Shown: piece after piece, positions 1 through 6,966 of the stretch
Numbering within the stretch: position 1 is the stretch's first letter
How the letters are laid out: the number at the start of each line of letters is the position of its first letter
Notes under the pieces: model-generated
Databases searched by the model: none
Told to the model about the DNA's origin: nothing
Seen by the model: the letters and a program-made list of their open reading frames with translations, nothing else
Made by a program: the position numbers and the translations under genes
Assembly: GCA_022777455.1 (NCBI GenBank)
Contig: JALFGI010000064.1
Coordinates: forward strand, 1 to 20,562
Length of the DNA stretch: 20,562 bases
DNA from: Clostridiales bacterium
GTDB taxonomy: Bacteria; Bacillota_A; Clostridia; Oscillospirales; Oscillospiraceae
Direction: 5' to 3'

Positions 1-34
1 GGATAAGGTTATCGACTTTCGTAAGCGGATTGTG

Positions 35-252
35 AAATTGTAATGTAGCGGGCAGATACGGCAGCACCCCTTGGCTCTCCCTTTGGGAGAGCTGTCCGCC
101 GAACAGGCTGACTGAGAGGGTACCGCAGTAAGATAATAGCATCCGCAATCGACACCATACAGCACTCTCAGTCTGCCCCCTAAGGGGCAGACAGCTCCCC
201 CAGAGGGGGAGCCAAGGGGCGCGTCGGTTCGGGCACGCCAAATTACAATTTT
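35..252 (-). repeat. Family A palindromic repeat, copy 1
   Basis: This is a roughly 218-nt imperfect palindrome with ends reading AAATTGTAAT on the left and ATTACAATTT on the right. Inside are nested hairpins: a CCCTTGGCTC...GAGCCAAGGGG outer pair and CTCCC/GGGAG inner stems. Its left half is the reverse complement of the right half of the copy at 9593-9802, so it lies in the opposite orientation. It sits just downstream of the isocitrate dehydrogenase stop, where no ordinary terminator is visible, so it may act as the transcript end (inference). Positions 1-34 show nothing recognisable. Confidence 0.85.
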
Positions 253-288
253 CCAATTTACATAATTAACTCGATAAGCCCCAATTTT

Positions 289-1464
289 TTACAGCAAATT
301 CAGCAGAGCGTCGGTATAGTCCTTGCAGGTGGCGCCGCTGCGGTCGCCGGTGACGGTGACGGGGCAGGTTTCCAGGGCGTTCTCCAGCTTTTGGGCTGCC
401 TGGGGGCGGCAGATGTGGCGCAGGAGCATGGCCTCGGCCTTCAGGATGCTCTGGGGATTGGCGTAATCCCCCAGCCCCAGCTCCAGAAGCCGGGGGGCGG
501 AGCCGTGGATGGCTTCGAACATGGCAAAGCGGTCGCCAATGTTGGCACTGCCCGCTGTGCCCACGCCGCCCTGGATCTGAGCCGCCTCGTCGGTGATGAT
601 GTCGCCGTACAGGTTGGGCAGCAGCACCACCTGGAACTGACTGCGGATGGCCTGATTCACCAGGTTGGCGGTCATGATATCGATGTACCAGTCGTCCACG
701 GTAATCTCCGGGTAATCGGCGGCCACCTCGTGGGCAATGGCGGTGAATTTGCCGTCGGTCTTTTTCATGATGTTGGCCTTGGTGACGATGGACACCCGGG
801 TTTTGCCGTTCTGCCGGGCGTAGTCAAAGGCGGCCCGGGCAATCCGGCGGGTGCCGGCGTCGGTGGTGACCTTGAAGTCCACCGCCATGCCGGGAAGCTC
901 CACCCCCCGGCTGCCCAGGACGTATTCGCCCTCGGTGTTCTCCCGGAAGAACATCCAGTCGATGCCCTCCTCCGGGATGGTCACCGGGCGGGTGTTGGCG
1001 TACAGATCCAGCTCCCGGCGGAGTGTCACGTTGGCGCTCTCCATTTTGCCCCCCATGGGGGTGGTGGTGGGTCCCTTCAGCAGCACGTCGCAGGATTTGA
1101 TGGCGGCGAGAACATCCTCCGGCACGCTCTTGCCCAGGGCAAGGCGGTTTTCAATGGTCAGACCCTCGATTTTCTTCAGAATCACCTTCCCGTCGGCAAG
1201 GTCCTCTGCCAGCAGGGTTTCCAGCACCCGTCTGGCCTGAGCCATAATGATGGGGCCGATGCCGTCGCCGTCGATCAGGCCGATGGTTACCACCGCCTTG
1301 GAGGTGAAATCCACCTTTTCCGTGGACATTTTTTCAATCCGGTCCAGCTGCTCGCCCAAAAGCACCCGGAAGGCATCCACCGCGGAGAGAACCTGAGCCT
1401 GAACCCCCAGCTCCTCCTTTACCGCGTTTTGCAGGTCGTTTAATGCTTTTTCAATGGAATTCAT
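289..1464 (-). CDS. icd: Isocitrate dehydrogenase (isocitrate/isopropylmalate family)
   Basis: This 391-residue cytosolic beta-decarboxylating dehydrogenase probably converts isocitrate to 2-oxoglutarate. GDGIGP is at residues 66-71, the substrate loop ESANVTLRRELDLYANTRP at about 142-160, and the metal-binding NLYGDIITDEAAQIQGGVG at 284-302. The SANVTLRRELDLYAN loop is of isocitrate rather than isopropylmalate dehydrogenase type, and aconitase lies upstream. The start is set by AGGAGG 8 nt before ATG 1464. That start gives about 55 residues ahead of the Rossmann-like core that the family normally lacks; a later Met at residue 46 has no comparable ribosome site. At the cofactor-selecting position the sequence reads HGSAPRL (Arg325, Leu326), neither the Asp-Ile of NAD enzymes nor the Lys-Tyr of E. 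coli NADP enzyme, so specificity is open. It lies 536 nt downstream of aconitase, separated by two repeats; cotranscription is likely but unproven. Homoisocitrate or isopropylmalate activity is a less likely alternative. Confidence 0.86.
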   Translation of the reverse strand: MNSIEKALNDLQNAVKEELGVQAQVLSAVDAFRVLLGEQLDRIEKMSTEKVDFTSKAVVTIGLIDGDGIGPIIMAQARRVLETLLAEDLADGKVILKKIEGLTIENRLALGKSVPEDVLAAIKSCDVLLKGPTTTPMGGKMESANVTLRRELDLYANTRPVTIPEEGIDWMFFRENTEGEYVLGSRGVELPGMAVDFKVTTDAGTRRIARAAFDYARQNGKTRVSIVTKANIMKKTDGKFTAIAHEVAADYPEITVDDWYIDIMTANLVNQAIRSQFQVVLLPNLYGDIITDEAAQIQGGVGTAGSANIGDRFAMFEAIHGSAPRLLELGLGDYANPQSILKAEAMLLRHICRPQAAQKLENALETCPVTVTGDRSGATCKDYTDALLNLL

Positions 1465-1501
1465 GGGATTTTCCTCCTGAAAGATGAAATAAATTCATGG
1501 A

Positions 1502-1646
1502 GCCACTGTAGGGGAGGCGCTCAGCCTCCCGCCAGGTAATGAAATTGAGTGTTCGGTTGAATGGTATGCAATTCGTCTCCTACGCAGAGGACGGGTTTCC
1601 CGTCCCGATTCTGCTGCTTTATCGGGAGGCGAAACACCTCCCCTAC
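1502..1646 (-). repeat. Family C repeat, copy 1
   Basis: The ends are GCCACTGTAGGGGAGG (left) and CCTCCCCTAC (right). Internal hairpins include GGAGG...CCTCC and GGGACGGG/CCCGTCC. The reverse complement aligns closely with 6633-6764, including the shared core GAATTGCATACCATTCAACC. It directly abuts family B copy 1, and the two together fill the gap between aconitase and isocitrate dehydrogenase. Confidence 0.85.
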
Positions 1647-1962
1647 TAGTCTGTAACGCATAAAAATTGTTGTTTGACGCACTGGCGCGGCAGCGCCCAT
1701 GGCTTCCCCCGGGGGGAAGCTGTCACCCAAATCGGCACTTCGGAACCGATTTGAGTGACTGATGAGGAACGGCGACCAGCTTCGACATGCTGTGCAGTCC
1801 GTTAAAAAGGTAAAAATGAACCTTTTCCCATTTTATTTCGGTGCATACCGGCCGGAGCCCATCGCCGTTCCTCATCCGCCCCGGCTTACGCCGGGCCACC
1901 TTCCCCCCGGGGGAAGGTATTTTCGCTGTCCTGTCACATTGCGGGAATTCAATTTTTAAGAG
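1647..1962 (+). repeat. Family B palindromic repeat, copy 1
   Basis: This 316-nt unit begins TAGTCTGTAACGCATAAAAA and ends AATTTTTAAGAG. The arms CTTCCCCCGGGGGGAAG and CCTTCCCCCCGGGGGAAGG are each palindromic, and a central GAGGAACGGCGA pairs with TCGCCGTTCCTC. It is nearly identical to 6255-6632 except that the latter carries an extra block of about 62 nt. Short ORFs inside (for example minus 1723-1968) recur in both copies only because the DNA is repeated. Confidence 0.88.
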
Positions 1963-2000
1963 TTCCAAACTATTACAGTTTTGTCGGGGTGTTGATCCGT

Positions 2001-3929
2001 TTATTTACCGCCCTCTTTGGTATAGGCCAGCAGGCCGCCGGCGAGAAGGATTGCTTTCTGTCGCTCTGTGAGCCGGCAGTTCAGCTTGGCGGTATTGCCA
2101 TTTTCGTCCGTCATGGTGACGGTGCCGGAGTCCATGCCCTCCGGAATGCCGGTGATGGTGAGCTTGCTGCCTTGGCTGAACCGGTCGTAATCCGCCTCGT
2201 CCTGGAAGGTCAGGGGCAGAATGCCGGCGTTGATCAGGTTGGCTACATGAATCCGGGCGAAGCTCTTGGTCACCACCGCCCGGATGCCCAGGTACATGGG
2301 CACCAGAGCCGCGTGCTCCCGGGAGGAGCCCTGGCCGTAGTTGCTGCCGCCGACGATGATGCCGCTGCCCGCCGCCTTGGCCCGGGCGGGGAAGTCCGGG
2401 TCACAGACCTCAAAGCAGAATTCGCTCATCTTGGGGATGTTGGAGCGGTAGGGCAGCACCTTGGCTCCGGCGGGCATGATGTGGTCCGTGGTGATGTTGT
2501 CCCCCACCTTCAGCACCAGCTCCGCGTTAATGGAATCGGAAACCGGCGTGCCCTTGGGGAAGGGCTTGATGTTGGGGCCGCGGAGCACTTCCGCGTCTGC
2601 CGCTTCCGCGGGAGGCAGCGGCTGGAGGACGGAGCTGTCATCAACAACAAAATGGTCAGGCAGCTTGATTTCGGGAATGGGCGGCAATGTGGTGGGGTCG
2701 CAGATGTAACCCGCCAAAGCGGAGGCAGCGGCGGTCTCCGGGGAGACCAGGTAGACGTTGGCGTCCTTGGTGCCGCTGCGGCCCAGGAAATTCCGGTTGA
2801 AGGTCCGAAGGGAAACGCCGCCGGAGTTGGGGGAGAAGCCCATGCCGATGCAGGGGCCGCAGGCGCATTCCAGAAGCCTGGCCCCGGAGGCGAGAATGTC
2901 GTTCAGGGCACCGCAGCTGGCCAGCATACTCAGCACCTGCCGGGAGCCGGGAGAGATGGACAGATTCACCCCGGGGGCAATGGTTTTTCCCTTGAGAATG
3001 GCGGCAACCTTCAGCATATCCACCAGGGAGGAATTGGTGCAGGAGCCGATGCACACCTGGTCCACCTTCACGTCCTTCAATGCGGAGACCTCCACCACGT
3101 TGTCCGGGCTGTGGGGACAGGCGATCATGGGCTTCAGCTCGCTGAGGTTGATGGGAATGATCCGGTCGTATTCCGCGTCGGGGTCGCTTGCCAGAGGAAT
3201 GTAGTCCTCTTCCCTGCCCTGGGCCGCGAGGAAAATCCGGGTCTGCTCGTCGGAGGGGAAGATGGAGGTGGTGGCGCCCAGCTCTGCGCCCATGTTGGTG
3301 ATGGTGGCCCGCTCGGGCACCGTCAGGGTTTCCACCCCGGGGCCGCCCCACTCGATGATGGCGCCCACGCCTCCCTTGACGGAGAGAATTTCCAGAATTT
3401 TCAGGGCCGCGTCCTTGGCGGAGACGAAGGGGTTTAATTTTCCGGTGAGCTCCACCTTGTAGAGCTTGGGCATATTGATGTAGTAAGCGCCGCCGCCCAT
3501 GGCCACGGCCACGTCCATACCGCCGGCGCCGAAGGCCAGCATGCCCAAACCGCCGCCGGTGGGGGTGTGGGAGTCGGAGCCAATCAGGGTCTTGCCGGGC
3601 TTGCCGAACCGCTCCAGGTGAAGCTGGTGGCAGATGCCGTTGCCGGGGCGGGAGAACCGGACGCCGTATTTCGCGGCCACGGACTGGAGGTACTGGTGGT
3701 CGTCGGCATTCATGAAGCCGCACTGCAGGGTGTTGTGGTCCACATAGGCGATGGAGAATTCGGTCTTTACCTGGGGGATGCCCATGGTCTCGAACTCCAG
3801 ATAGGCCATGGTGCCGGTGGCATCCTGGGTCAGGGTCTGGTCGATTTTCAGGGCGATCTCGCTGCCGGGGGTCATGTCCCCGGAGAGCAGGTGGGATTGA
3901 ATAATTTTTTGAGCAATCGTGTTACCCAT
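2001..3929 (-). CDS. acn: Aconitate hydratase, Aquifex type
   Basis: A 642-residue [4Fe-4S] aconitase that isomerises citrate to isocitrate. Its length and architecture match the compact bacterial (Aquifex-type) group rather than the roughly 890-residue AcnA or AcnB. Cluster ligands are visible: Cys297 in CIGSCTNSS, and Cys357 and Cys360 in CACGPCIGMG. The C-terminal swivel domain has GSNYGQGSSREHAALVP and KSFARIHVANLINAGILPL. The start at 3929 is chosen because GAGAGG lies 10 nt upstream. An in-frame Met at 3947 would add six residues lying entirely inside the regulator gene. The chosen ATG overlaps the stop of the preceding gntR gene by 8 nt, which implies translational coupling. With the synthase upstream and isocitrate dehydrogenase downstream it forms the oxidative arm from citrate to 2-oxoglutarate. 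A homoaconitase or isopropylmalate isomerase role is less likely because the protein is a single chain with the full aconitase domain order. Confidence 0.94.
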   Translation of the reverse strand: MGNTIAQKIIQSHLLSGDMTPGSEIALKIDQTLTQDATGTMAYLEFETMGIPQVKTEFSIAYVDHNTLQCGFMNADDHQYLQSVAAKYGVRFSRPGNGICHQLHLERFGKPGKTLIGSDSHTPTGGGLGMLAFGAGGMDVAVAMGGGAYYINMPKLYKVELTGKLNPFVSAKDAALKILEILSVKGGVGAIIEWGGPGVETLTVPERATITNMGAELGATTSIFPSDEQTRIFLAAQGREEDYIPLASDPDAEYDRIIPINLSELKPMIACPHSPDNVVEVSALKDVKVDQVCIGSCTNSSLVDMLKVAAILKGKTIAPGVNLSISPGSRQVLSMLASCGALNDILASGARLLECACGPCIGMGFSPNSGGVSLRTFNRNFLGRSGTKDANVYLVSPETAAASALAGYICDPTTLPPIPEIKLPDHFVVDDSSVLQPLPPAEAADAEVLRGPNIKPFPKGTPVSDSINAELVLKVGDNITTDHIMPAGAKVLPYRSNIPKMSEFCFEVCDPDFPARAKAAGSGIIVGGSNYGQGSSREHAALVPMYLGIRAVVTKSFARIHVANLINAGILPLTFQDEADYDRFSQGSKLTITGIPEGMDSGTVTMTDENGNTAKLNCRLTERQKAILLAGGLLAYTKEGGK

Positions 3930-4575
3930 TTTGGCTGAACCTCTCAATCATGGTATTTTTCGCGTTTTCAATATGCTGGCTCACCAGCTGTTCCGCCAGT
4001 TCCGCGTTGCCGTCGCAGATGGCGTCGCAAATAGCCTTGTGCTCGTTGATGCTCTTTTGCCGCCGGGCGGGGATGGAGTAGGAATTGCGGCGGTAGCGCT
4101 GGGTTTTCCGGTGCAGGGGGCGCAGGGTGTCCATGAGCACGGTGCGGCCGCTGATTTCGTAGATGCTCTCGTGGAACTCGTCGTCGATCTCCCGGAGATG
4201 ATCGTAGTCTCCTTTTTCAAAATAGAAGTCCTGCAATTCGCTGAGCTGCCGCAAACGCTTGGCATCGGCCTCGGTGCGGTTTTTGGCGGCGTAGAAGGCG
4301 GCCAGGCCCTCGCAGCGCAGGCGGATGTCCATGATGTCCTCCAGGTCCTCCAGCGTGATGCCCAGCACCACGCTGCCCTTGCCGGAATCCCGGATCAGCC
4401 GCTCCTGCTCCAGGCGGCGCAGGGCCTCCCGGATGGGGGTACGGCTCACGTTCAGCTGCTCCACCAGCTTCAATTCGGTGAGCACCTCCCCCCGGGGGTA
4501 CACCCCGGAGATAATATCGGACTCCAGCTTCTCAAATACCTGATCCGCCAGAGAGATGGATTTTAATGCTGCCAT
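3922..4575 (-). CDS. GntR-family (FadR/FCD) transcriptional regulator
   Basis: A 217-residue regulator. Residues 8-75 form the winged helix-turn-helix with the GntR signature LVEQLNVSRTPIREALRRLE (38-57). Residues 80-212 are an all-helical FCD ligand domain with the usual metal-site pattern: Asp131, His135 (IDDEFHESIY), His179 (NEHKAI) and His201 (SQHIENA). FCD domains generally sense small carboxylates, often through a bound metal. The start is set by GGAGG just before ATG 4575; an upstream Met at 4698 would run through a repeat stem and is rejected. It is the second gene of a minus-strand operon, 199 nt after the synthase stop and overlapping aconitase by 8 nt. The palindrome at 6178-6199 fits the FadR-type consensus, so repression of its own operon, relieved or imposed by citrate or a related acid, is the likely role (inference). 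Confidence 0.93.
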   Translation of the reverse strand: MAALKSISLADQVFEKLESDIISGVYPRGEVLTELKLVEQLNVSRTPIREALRRLEQERLIRDSGKGSVVLGITLEDLEDIMDIRLRCEGLAAFYAAKNRTEADAKRLRQLSELQDFYFEKGDYDHLREIDDEFHESIYEISGRTVLMDTLRPLHRKTQRYRRNSYSIPARRQKSINEHKAICDAICDGNAELAEQLVSQHIENAKNTMIERFSQNG

Positions 4576-4633
4576 AATGTCCTCCAAAGGTTGGATTTTG
4601 TTTGGATGAATGGGACACCCTGTCGGTGTGTAT

Positions 4634-4714
4634 GTAGGGAACGGCCTGCGTGCCGTTCCTTTTCGGCCATGTTTGTTCCGTGGGATTTGGAACGGCACAC
4701 AGGCCGTTCCCTAC
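4634..4714 (-). repeat. 26-bp inverted repeat in the synthase-gntR gap
   Basis: Arms at 4634-4659 and 4689-4714 are complementary at 25 of 26 positions, with a 29-nt loop. The outer sequence is GTAGGGAACGGCC. The one odd pair is a C/A mismatch in plus-strand RNA but a G-U wobble in minus-strand RNA, the direction of the operon. It lies between the synthase stop and the gntR ribosome site. It could be a processing or stabilising stem, or simply an intergenic repeat related to family C. There is no U-run beside it, so it is not a classical terminator. Confidence 0.85.
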
Positions 4715-4774
4715 GGGAGCATTTCGGCTGGCAGGAATTCGCCGAACCCGGTTTGAAATCGTGGGGCTTGGCGG

Positions 4775-6151
4775 TTAATCCCCGGAAAACCGGCCCGGGG
4801 CAAATTCTTCGATTTTTTCTTCCATTTCCCCGTGGGAGATCATGGTCACCCGGCCGGTTTCGTATTCTGCGTCCACCCACTGCTTGATGGCTGCCACCAA
4901 GGGGTCGGATTTTGCCACCTGGTCGTCGCCCTTCAGCCGGTAGTGCTGGTTGATCCAGTAGGCGATGCCCGCGGCGCCGGAGGTTTTGCTGATCTCCACG
5001 GTGGCGGGGCGGTTTAATAGCTTCTCGGTGTCGAAAATGGTGTAGATTTCCGCGTCCTTCATCAGTCCGTCGGCGTGGATGCCCGCCCGGGTGGAATTGA
5101 AGCTGGCCCCGGCGAAGGGAGTCATGGGGGGAATTTTGTAGCCGATGTCCTTTTCGAAATATTCCGCGATTTCCGTGATCACCGTGGGGTCCATGCCATC
5201 CAACGAGCCCCGGAGGGAGGCATATTCAAACACCATGGCCTCCAACGGGATGTTGCCTGTGCGCTCGCCGATGCCCAGCAGGCTGCAGTTCACGGCGCAG
5301 GCGCCGTAGAGCCAAGCGGTGGAGGCGTTGGTCACGGCCTTGTAGAAGTCGTTGTGGCCGTGCCATTCCAGGCATTCGCTGGGCACGTCGGAATAGTGCT
5401 GCAGGCCGTAGATGATGCCGGCCACGGACCGGGGCAGCGCCGCCTCGGTGTAGGGAACGCCGTAGCCCATGGTGTCGCAGGCCCGGATCTTTACGGGGAT
5501 CCCCGCCTCCCGGCTGAGGGCCTGGAGCTCATTGACGAAGGGAACCACGAAGCCGTAGAAATCCGCCCGGGTGATGTCCTCCAGATGGCAGCGGGGAATG
5601 ACCCCGGCACTGAATGCATCCTTTACCGTGCCCAGGTAGTAGTCCAGCACCTGGGAGCGGGTCATTTTCATTTTCTTGAAGATGTGGTAATCGGAGCAGG
5701 AAACCAGAATGCCGGTCTCTTTGATGCCCAGATCCCGTACCAGCTTGAAGTCCTCCTTGCTGGCCCGAATCCAGCTGGTGATCTCCGGGAAGCGAAGGCC
5801 CAGCTCCATGCACTTTTCCAGGGCCTGGCGGTCCTTTTTGCTGTAAATAAAGAACTCCGTCTGGCGGATGATGCCGTAGGGCCCGCCCAGCTTACTGAGC
5901 AGCTTGTAGATGTTCACGATCTGGTCCACGGTGTAGGGCTCCACGCTCTGCTGCCCATCCCGCAGGGAGGTGTCGGTGATCCAGATTTCCTCCGGCATGT
6001 TCAGGGGCACCCGGCGGTGGTTGAAGGCCACCTTGGGCACCGTGCCGTAGGAATAGATTTCCCGCTGCAGATTGGGTTCGGATACGTCCTGGAGGGAATA
6101 TTTGTAAGAATTCTTCTCCAACAGGTTGGTTTTGCTGGAAATCTCCAACAT
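4775..6151 (-). CDS. HMGL-family synthase, probable Re-citrate synthase
   Basis: A 458-residue member of the LeuA/homocitrate synthase (DRE-TIM) family. The TIM barrel opens with ITDTSLRDGQQS (58-69); the metal-binding histidines are in EWHGHNDF (His264, His266); the second family signature is LLGIGERTGN (291-300). It lacks the long C-terminal allosteric domain of leucine-feedback LeuA. Known family members of this form in Clostridium kluyveri and sulfate reducers are Re-citrate synthases, which make citrate from acetyl-CoA and oxaloacetate. The neighbouring aconitase and isocitrate dehydrogenase support that reading; homocitrate or citramalate synthase remains possible. The start is taken at 6151, with AAAGGGG and AGGAG upstream. 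A Met 14 codons earlier (6193) falls within the promoter's -10 box and is rejected. It is the first gene of the operon, with a predicted leader of about 35 nt. Databases sometimes mislabel such proteins as isopropylmalate or homocitrate synthases. Confidence 0.8.
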   Translation of the reverse strand: MLEISSKTNLLEKNSYKYSLQDVSEPNLQREIYSYGTVPKVAFNHRRVPLNMPEEIWITDTSLRDGQQSVEPYTVDQIVNIYKLLSKLGGPYGIIRQTEFFIYSKKDRQALEKCMELGLRFPEITSWIRASKEDFKLVRDLGIKETGILVSCSDYHIFKKMKMTRSQVLDYYLGTVKDAFSAGVIPRCHLEDITRADFYGFVVPFVNELQALSREAGIPVKIRACDTMGYGVPYTEAALPRSVAGIIYGLQHYSDVPSECLEWHGHNDFYKAVTNASTAWLYGACAVNCSLLGIGERTGNIPLEAMVFEYASLRGSLDGMDPTVITEIAEYFEKDIGYKIPPMTPFAGASFNSTRAGIHADGLMKDAEIYTIFDTEKLLNRPATVEISKTSGAAGIAYWINQHYRLKGDDQVAKSDPLVAAIKQWVDAEYETGRVTMISHGEMEEKIEEFAPGRFSGD

Positions 6152-6177
6152 TGGAAAGACCCCTTTCTCCTGGGTTT

Positions 6178-6199
6178 GTATGATTGTATACAATTATAC
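6178..6199 (-). promoter_or_regulatory. Near-perfect palindromic operator, GntR/FadR type
   Basis: The core ATTGTATACAAT (6183-6194) is a perfect 12-bp palindrome. Extending it with GTAT and ATAC flanks gives a 22-bp palindrome with a single mismatched pair. It fits the t-n-GTA-TAC-n-a pattern of FadR-subfamily GntR regulators. It overlaps the 3' end of the -10 box and the predicted transcription start of the synthase operon, a position expected to give repression. The operon encodes such a regulator, so it is the obvious binding candidate. Confidence 0.8.
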
Positions 6200-6220
6200 T
6201 TGCGTTTGTAGAAAAGTCAA
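6193..6220 (-). promoter_or_regulatory. Sigma-A promoter of the synthase-gntR-acn operon
   Basis: Read on the minus strand, the -35 box is TTGACT (6220-6215) and the -10 box is TATAAT (6198-6193), with a 16-nt spacer. The start point would fall near 6186, inside the operator palindrome, giving a leader of about 35 nt before ATG 6151. Confidence 0.85.
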
Positions 6221-6254
6221 GTGTTTTTTATATGCGGACAACTTCGCCCCACTG

Positions 6255-6632
6255 TAGTCTGTAATGCATAAAAATTGTTGTATGACGCACTGGCGCGGCA
6301 GCGCCCATAGCTTCCCCCGGGGGGAAGCTGTCGCCCAAATCGGCACTTCGGAACCGATTTGGGTGACTGATGAGGAACGGCGACCAGCTTCGACACGCTG
6401 TGCAGTCCGTTAAAAAGGTGAAAATGAACCTTTTCCCATGTTATTTTGGTGCATACTGGCCGGAACCCATCGCCGTTCCTCATCCGACCCGGCTTACGCC
6501 GGGCCACCTGTTCATTATGGTATGATTGCCACCGGCAATCATTGAGATTTTGAATTCGCTGCGCGGAGCACCACCCCCGGGGGAAGGTATTTTCGCCGTC
6601 CTGTCACATTACTAAAACTCAATTTTTAAGAG
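6255..6632 (+). repeat. Family B palindromic repeat, copy 2
   Basis: A second copy of the unit at 1647-1962 in the same orientation, beginning TAGTCTGTAATGCATAAAAA and ending AATTTTTAAGAG. It is 378 nt long rather than 316 because of an extra block at about 6510-6573. It lies upstream of the divergent synthase operon and rpsO promoters. Confidence 0.88.
6510..6573. mobile_element. Extra block nested in family B copy 2
   Basis: Alignment with family B copy 1 shows about 62-64 nt present only here, between GGGCCACC and CCCCCGGGGG. It contains a perfect hairpin TGATTGCC-ACC-GGCAATCA (6523-6541). CACC occurs at both borders and could be a short target duplication. The exact boundaries cannot be fixed from one pair of copies. 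Confidence 0.6.
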
Positions 6633-6764
6633 CCTCCCGTATATGTAGCAGAATCGGGACGGGAAACCTGTCCCCTACATAGAGAACGAATTGCATACCA
6701 TTCAACCGAACACGCAATTGCGTTACCTGGCGGGAGGCTGAGAGCATCCCCTACAGTGGCTGGG
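6633..6764 (+). repeat. Family C repeat, copy 2
   Basis: It aligns with the reverse complement of 1502-1646. It shares CAGAATCGGGACGGGAAACC, the core GAATTGCATACCATTCAACC, ACCTGGCGGGAGGCTGAG and the terminal CCCCTACAGTGGCTGGG. It follows family B copy 2 directly, whereas copy 1 precedes B in the opposite orientation. Its left end is less well conserved than in other copies. Confidence 0.82.
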
Positions 6765-6836
6765 GGTATCGGTACCCGTTACCGTTCAACCGACCTGGAA
6801 ATATTGGATTTTTTCCAAAAACGGAGAAAAATGTCC

Positions 6837-6865
6837 TTTACTTTTGGGTACACTTATGTTATGAT
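6837..6865 (+). promoter_or_regulatory. rpsO promoter
   Basis: The -35 box is TTTACT (6837-6842), the spacer is exactly 17 nt and the -10 box is TATGAT (6860-6865). Transcription would start near 6872, giving a leader of about 95 nt before rpsO. Confidence 0.75.
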
Positions 6866-6893
6866 AGCCAAGCTGGCTATGGCTGGCTGACAG

Positions 6894-6939
6894 CCCGCGG
6901 CTCAGTTTCGGGATTCACCACCCACACTTAGCCGCCGGG
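6894..6939 (+). promoter_or_regulatory. Structured rpsO leader, possible S15 autoregulatory site
   Basis: CCCG-CGGCT (6894-6902) pairs with AGCCG-CGGG (6930-6939) across one bulged C, with a possible inner AG/CT extension. The stem ends 14 nt before the AGGTGG ribosome site. Alternative short stems exist just upstream (AGCCA/TGGCT at 6866-6878; GGCT/AGCC at 6885-6895). S15 represses its own mRNA through structured leaders in several bacteria, with different RNA shapes. That this stem is such a site is inference. Confidence 0.45.
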
Positions 6940-6966
6940 GAATTTTATGTAAAGGTGGAAAATACC

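Noticed and set aside
35..252. Possible CRISPR or structured RNA from regularly spaced GC stems
   Set aside because: There is only one palindromic unit with no repeat-spacer periodicity, and homologous copies elsewhere identify it as an interspersed repeat.
391..1443. Plus-strand ORF of 350 codons opposite isocitrate dehydrogenase
   Set aside because: It is an antisense shadow of a clear enzyme gene with no recognisable domain.
1723..1968. Small ORF shared by both family B copies (also minus 6217-6507)
   Set aside because: The peptide similarity follows from DNA repeat identity; the ends vary and no ribosome site is seen.
4563..4880. Minus-strand ORF between synthase and gntR, and the longer gntR start at 4698
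   Set aside because: Both run through the 26-bp stem repeat; the gntR start at 4575 has the proper GGAGG site and family N-terminus.
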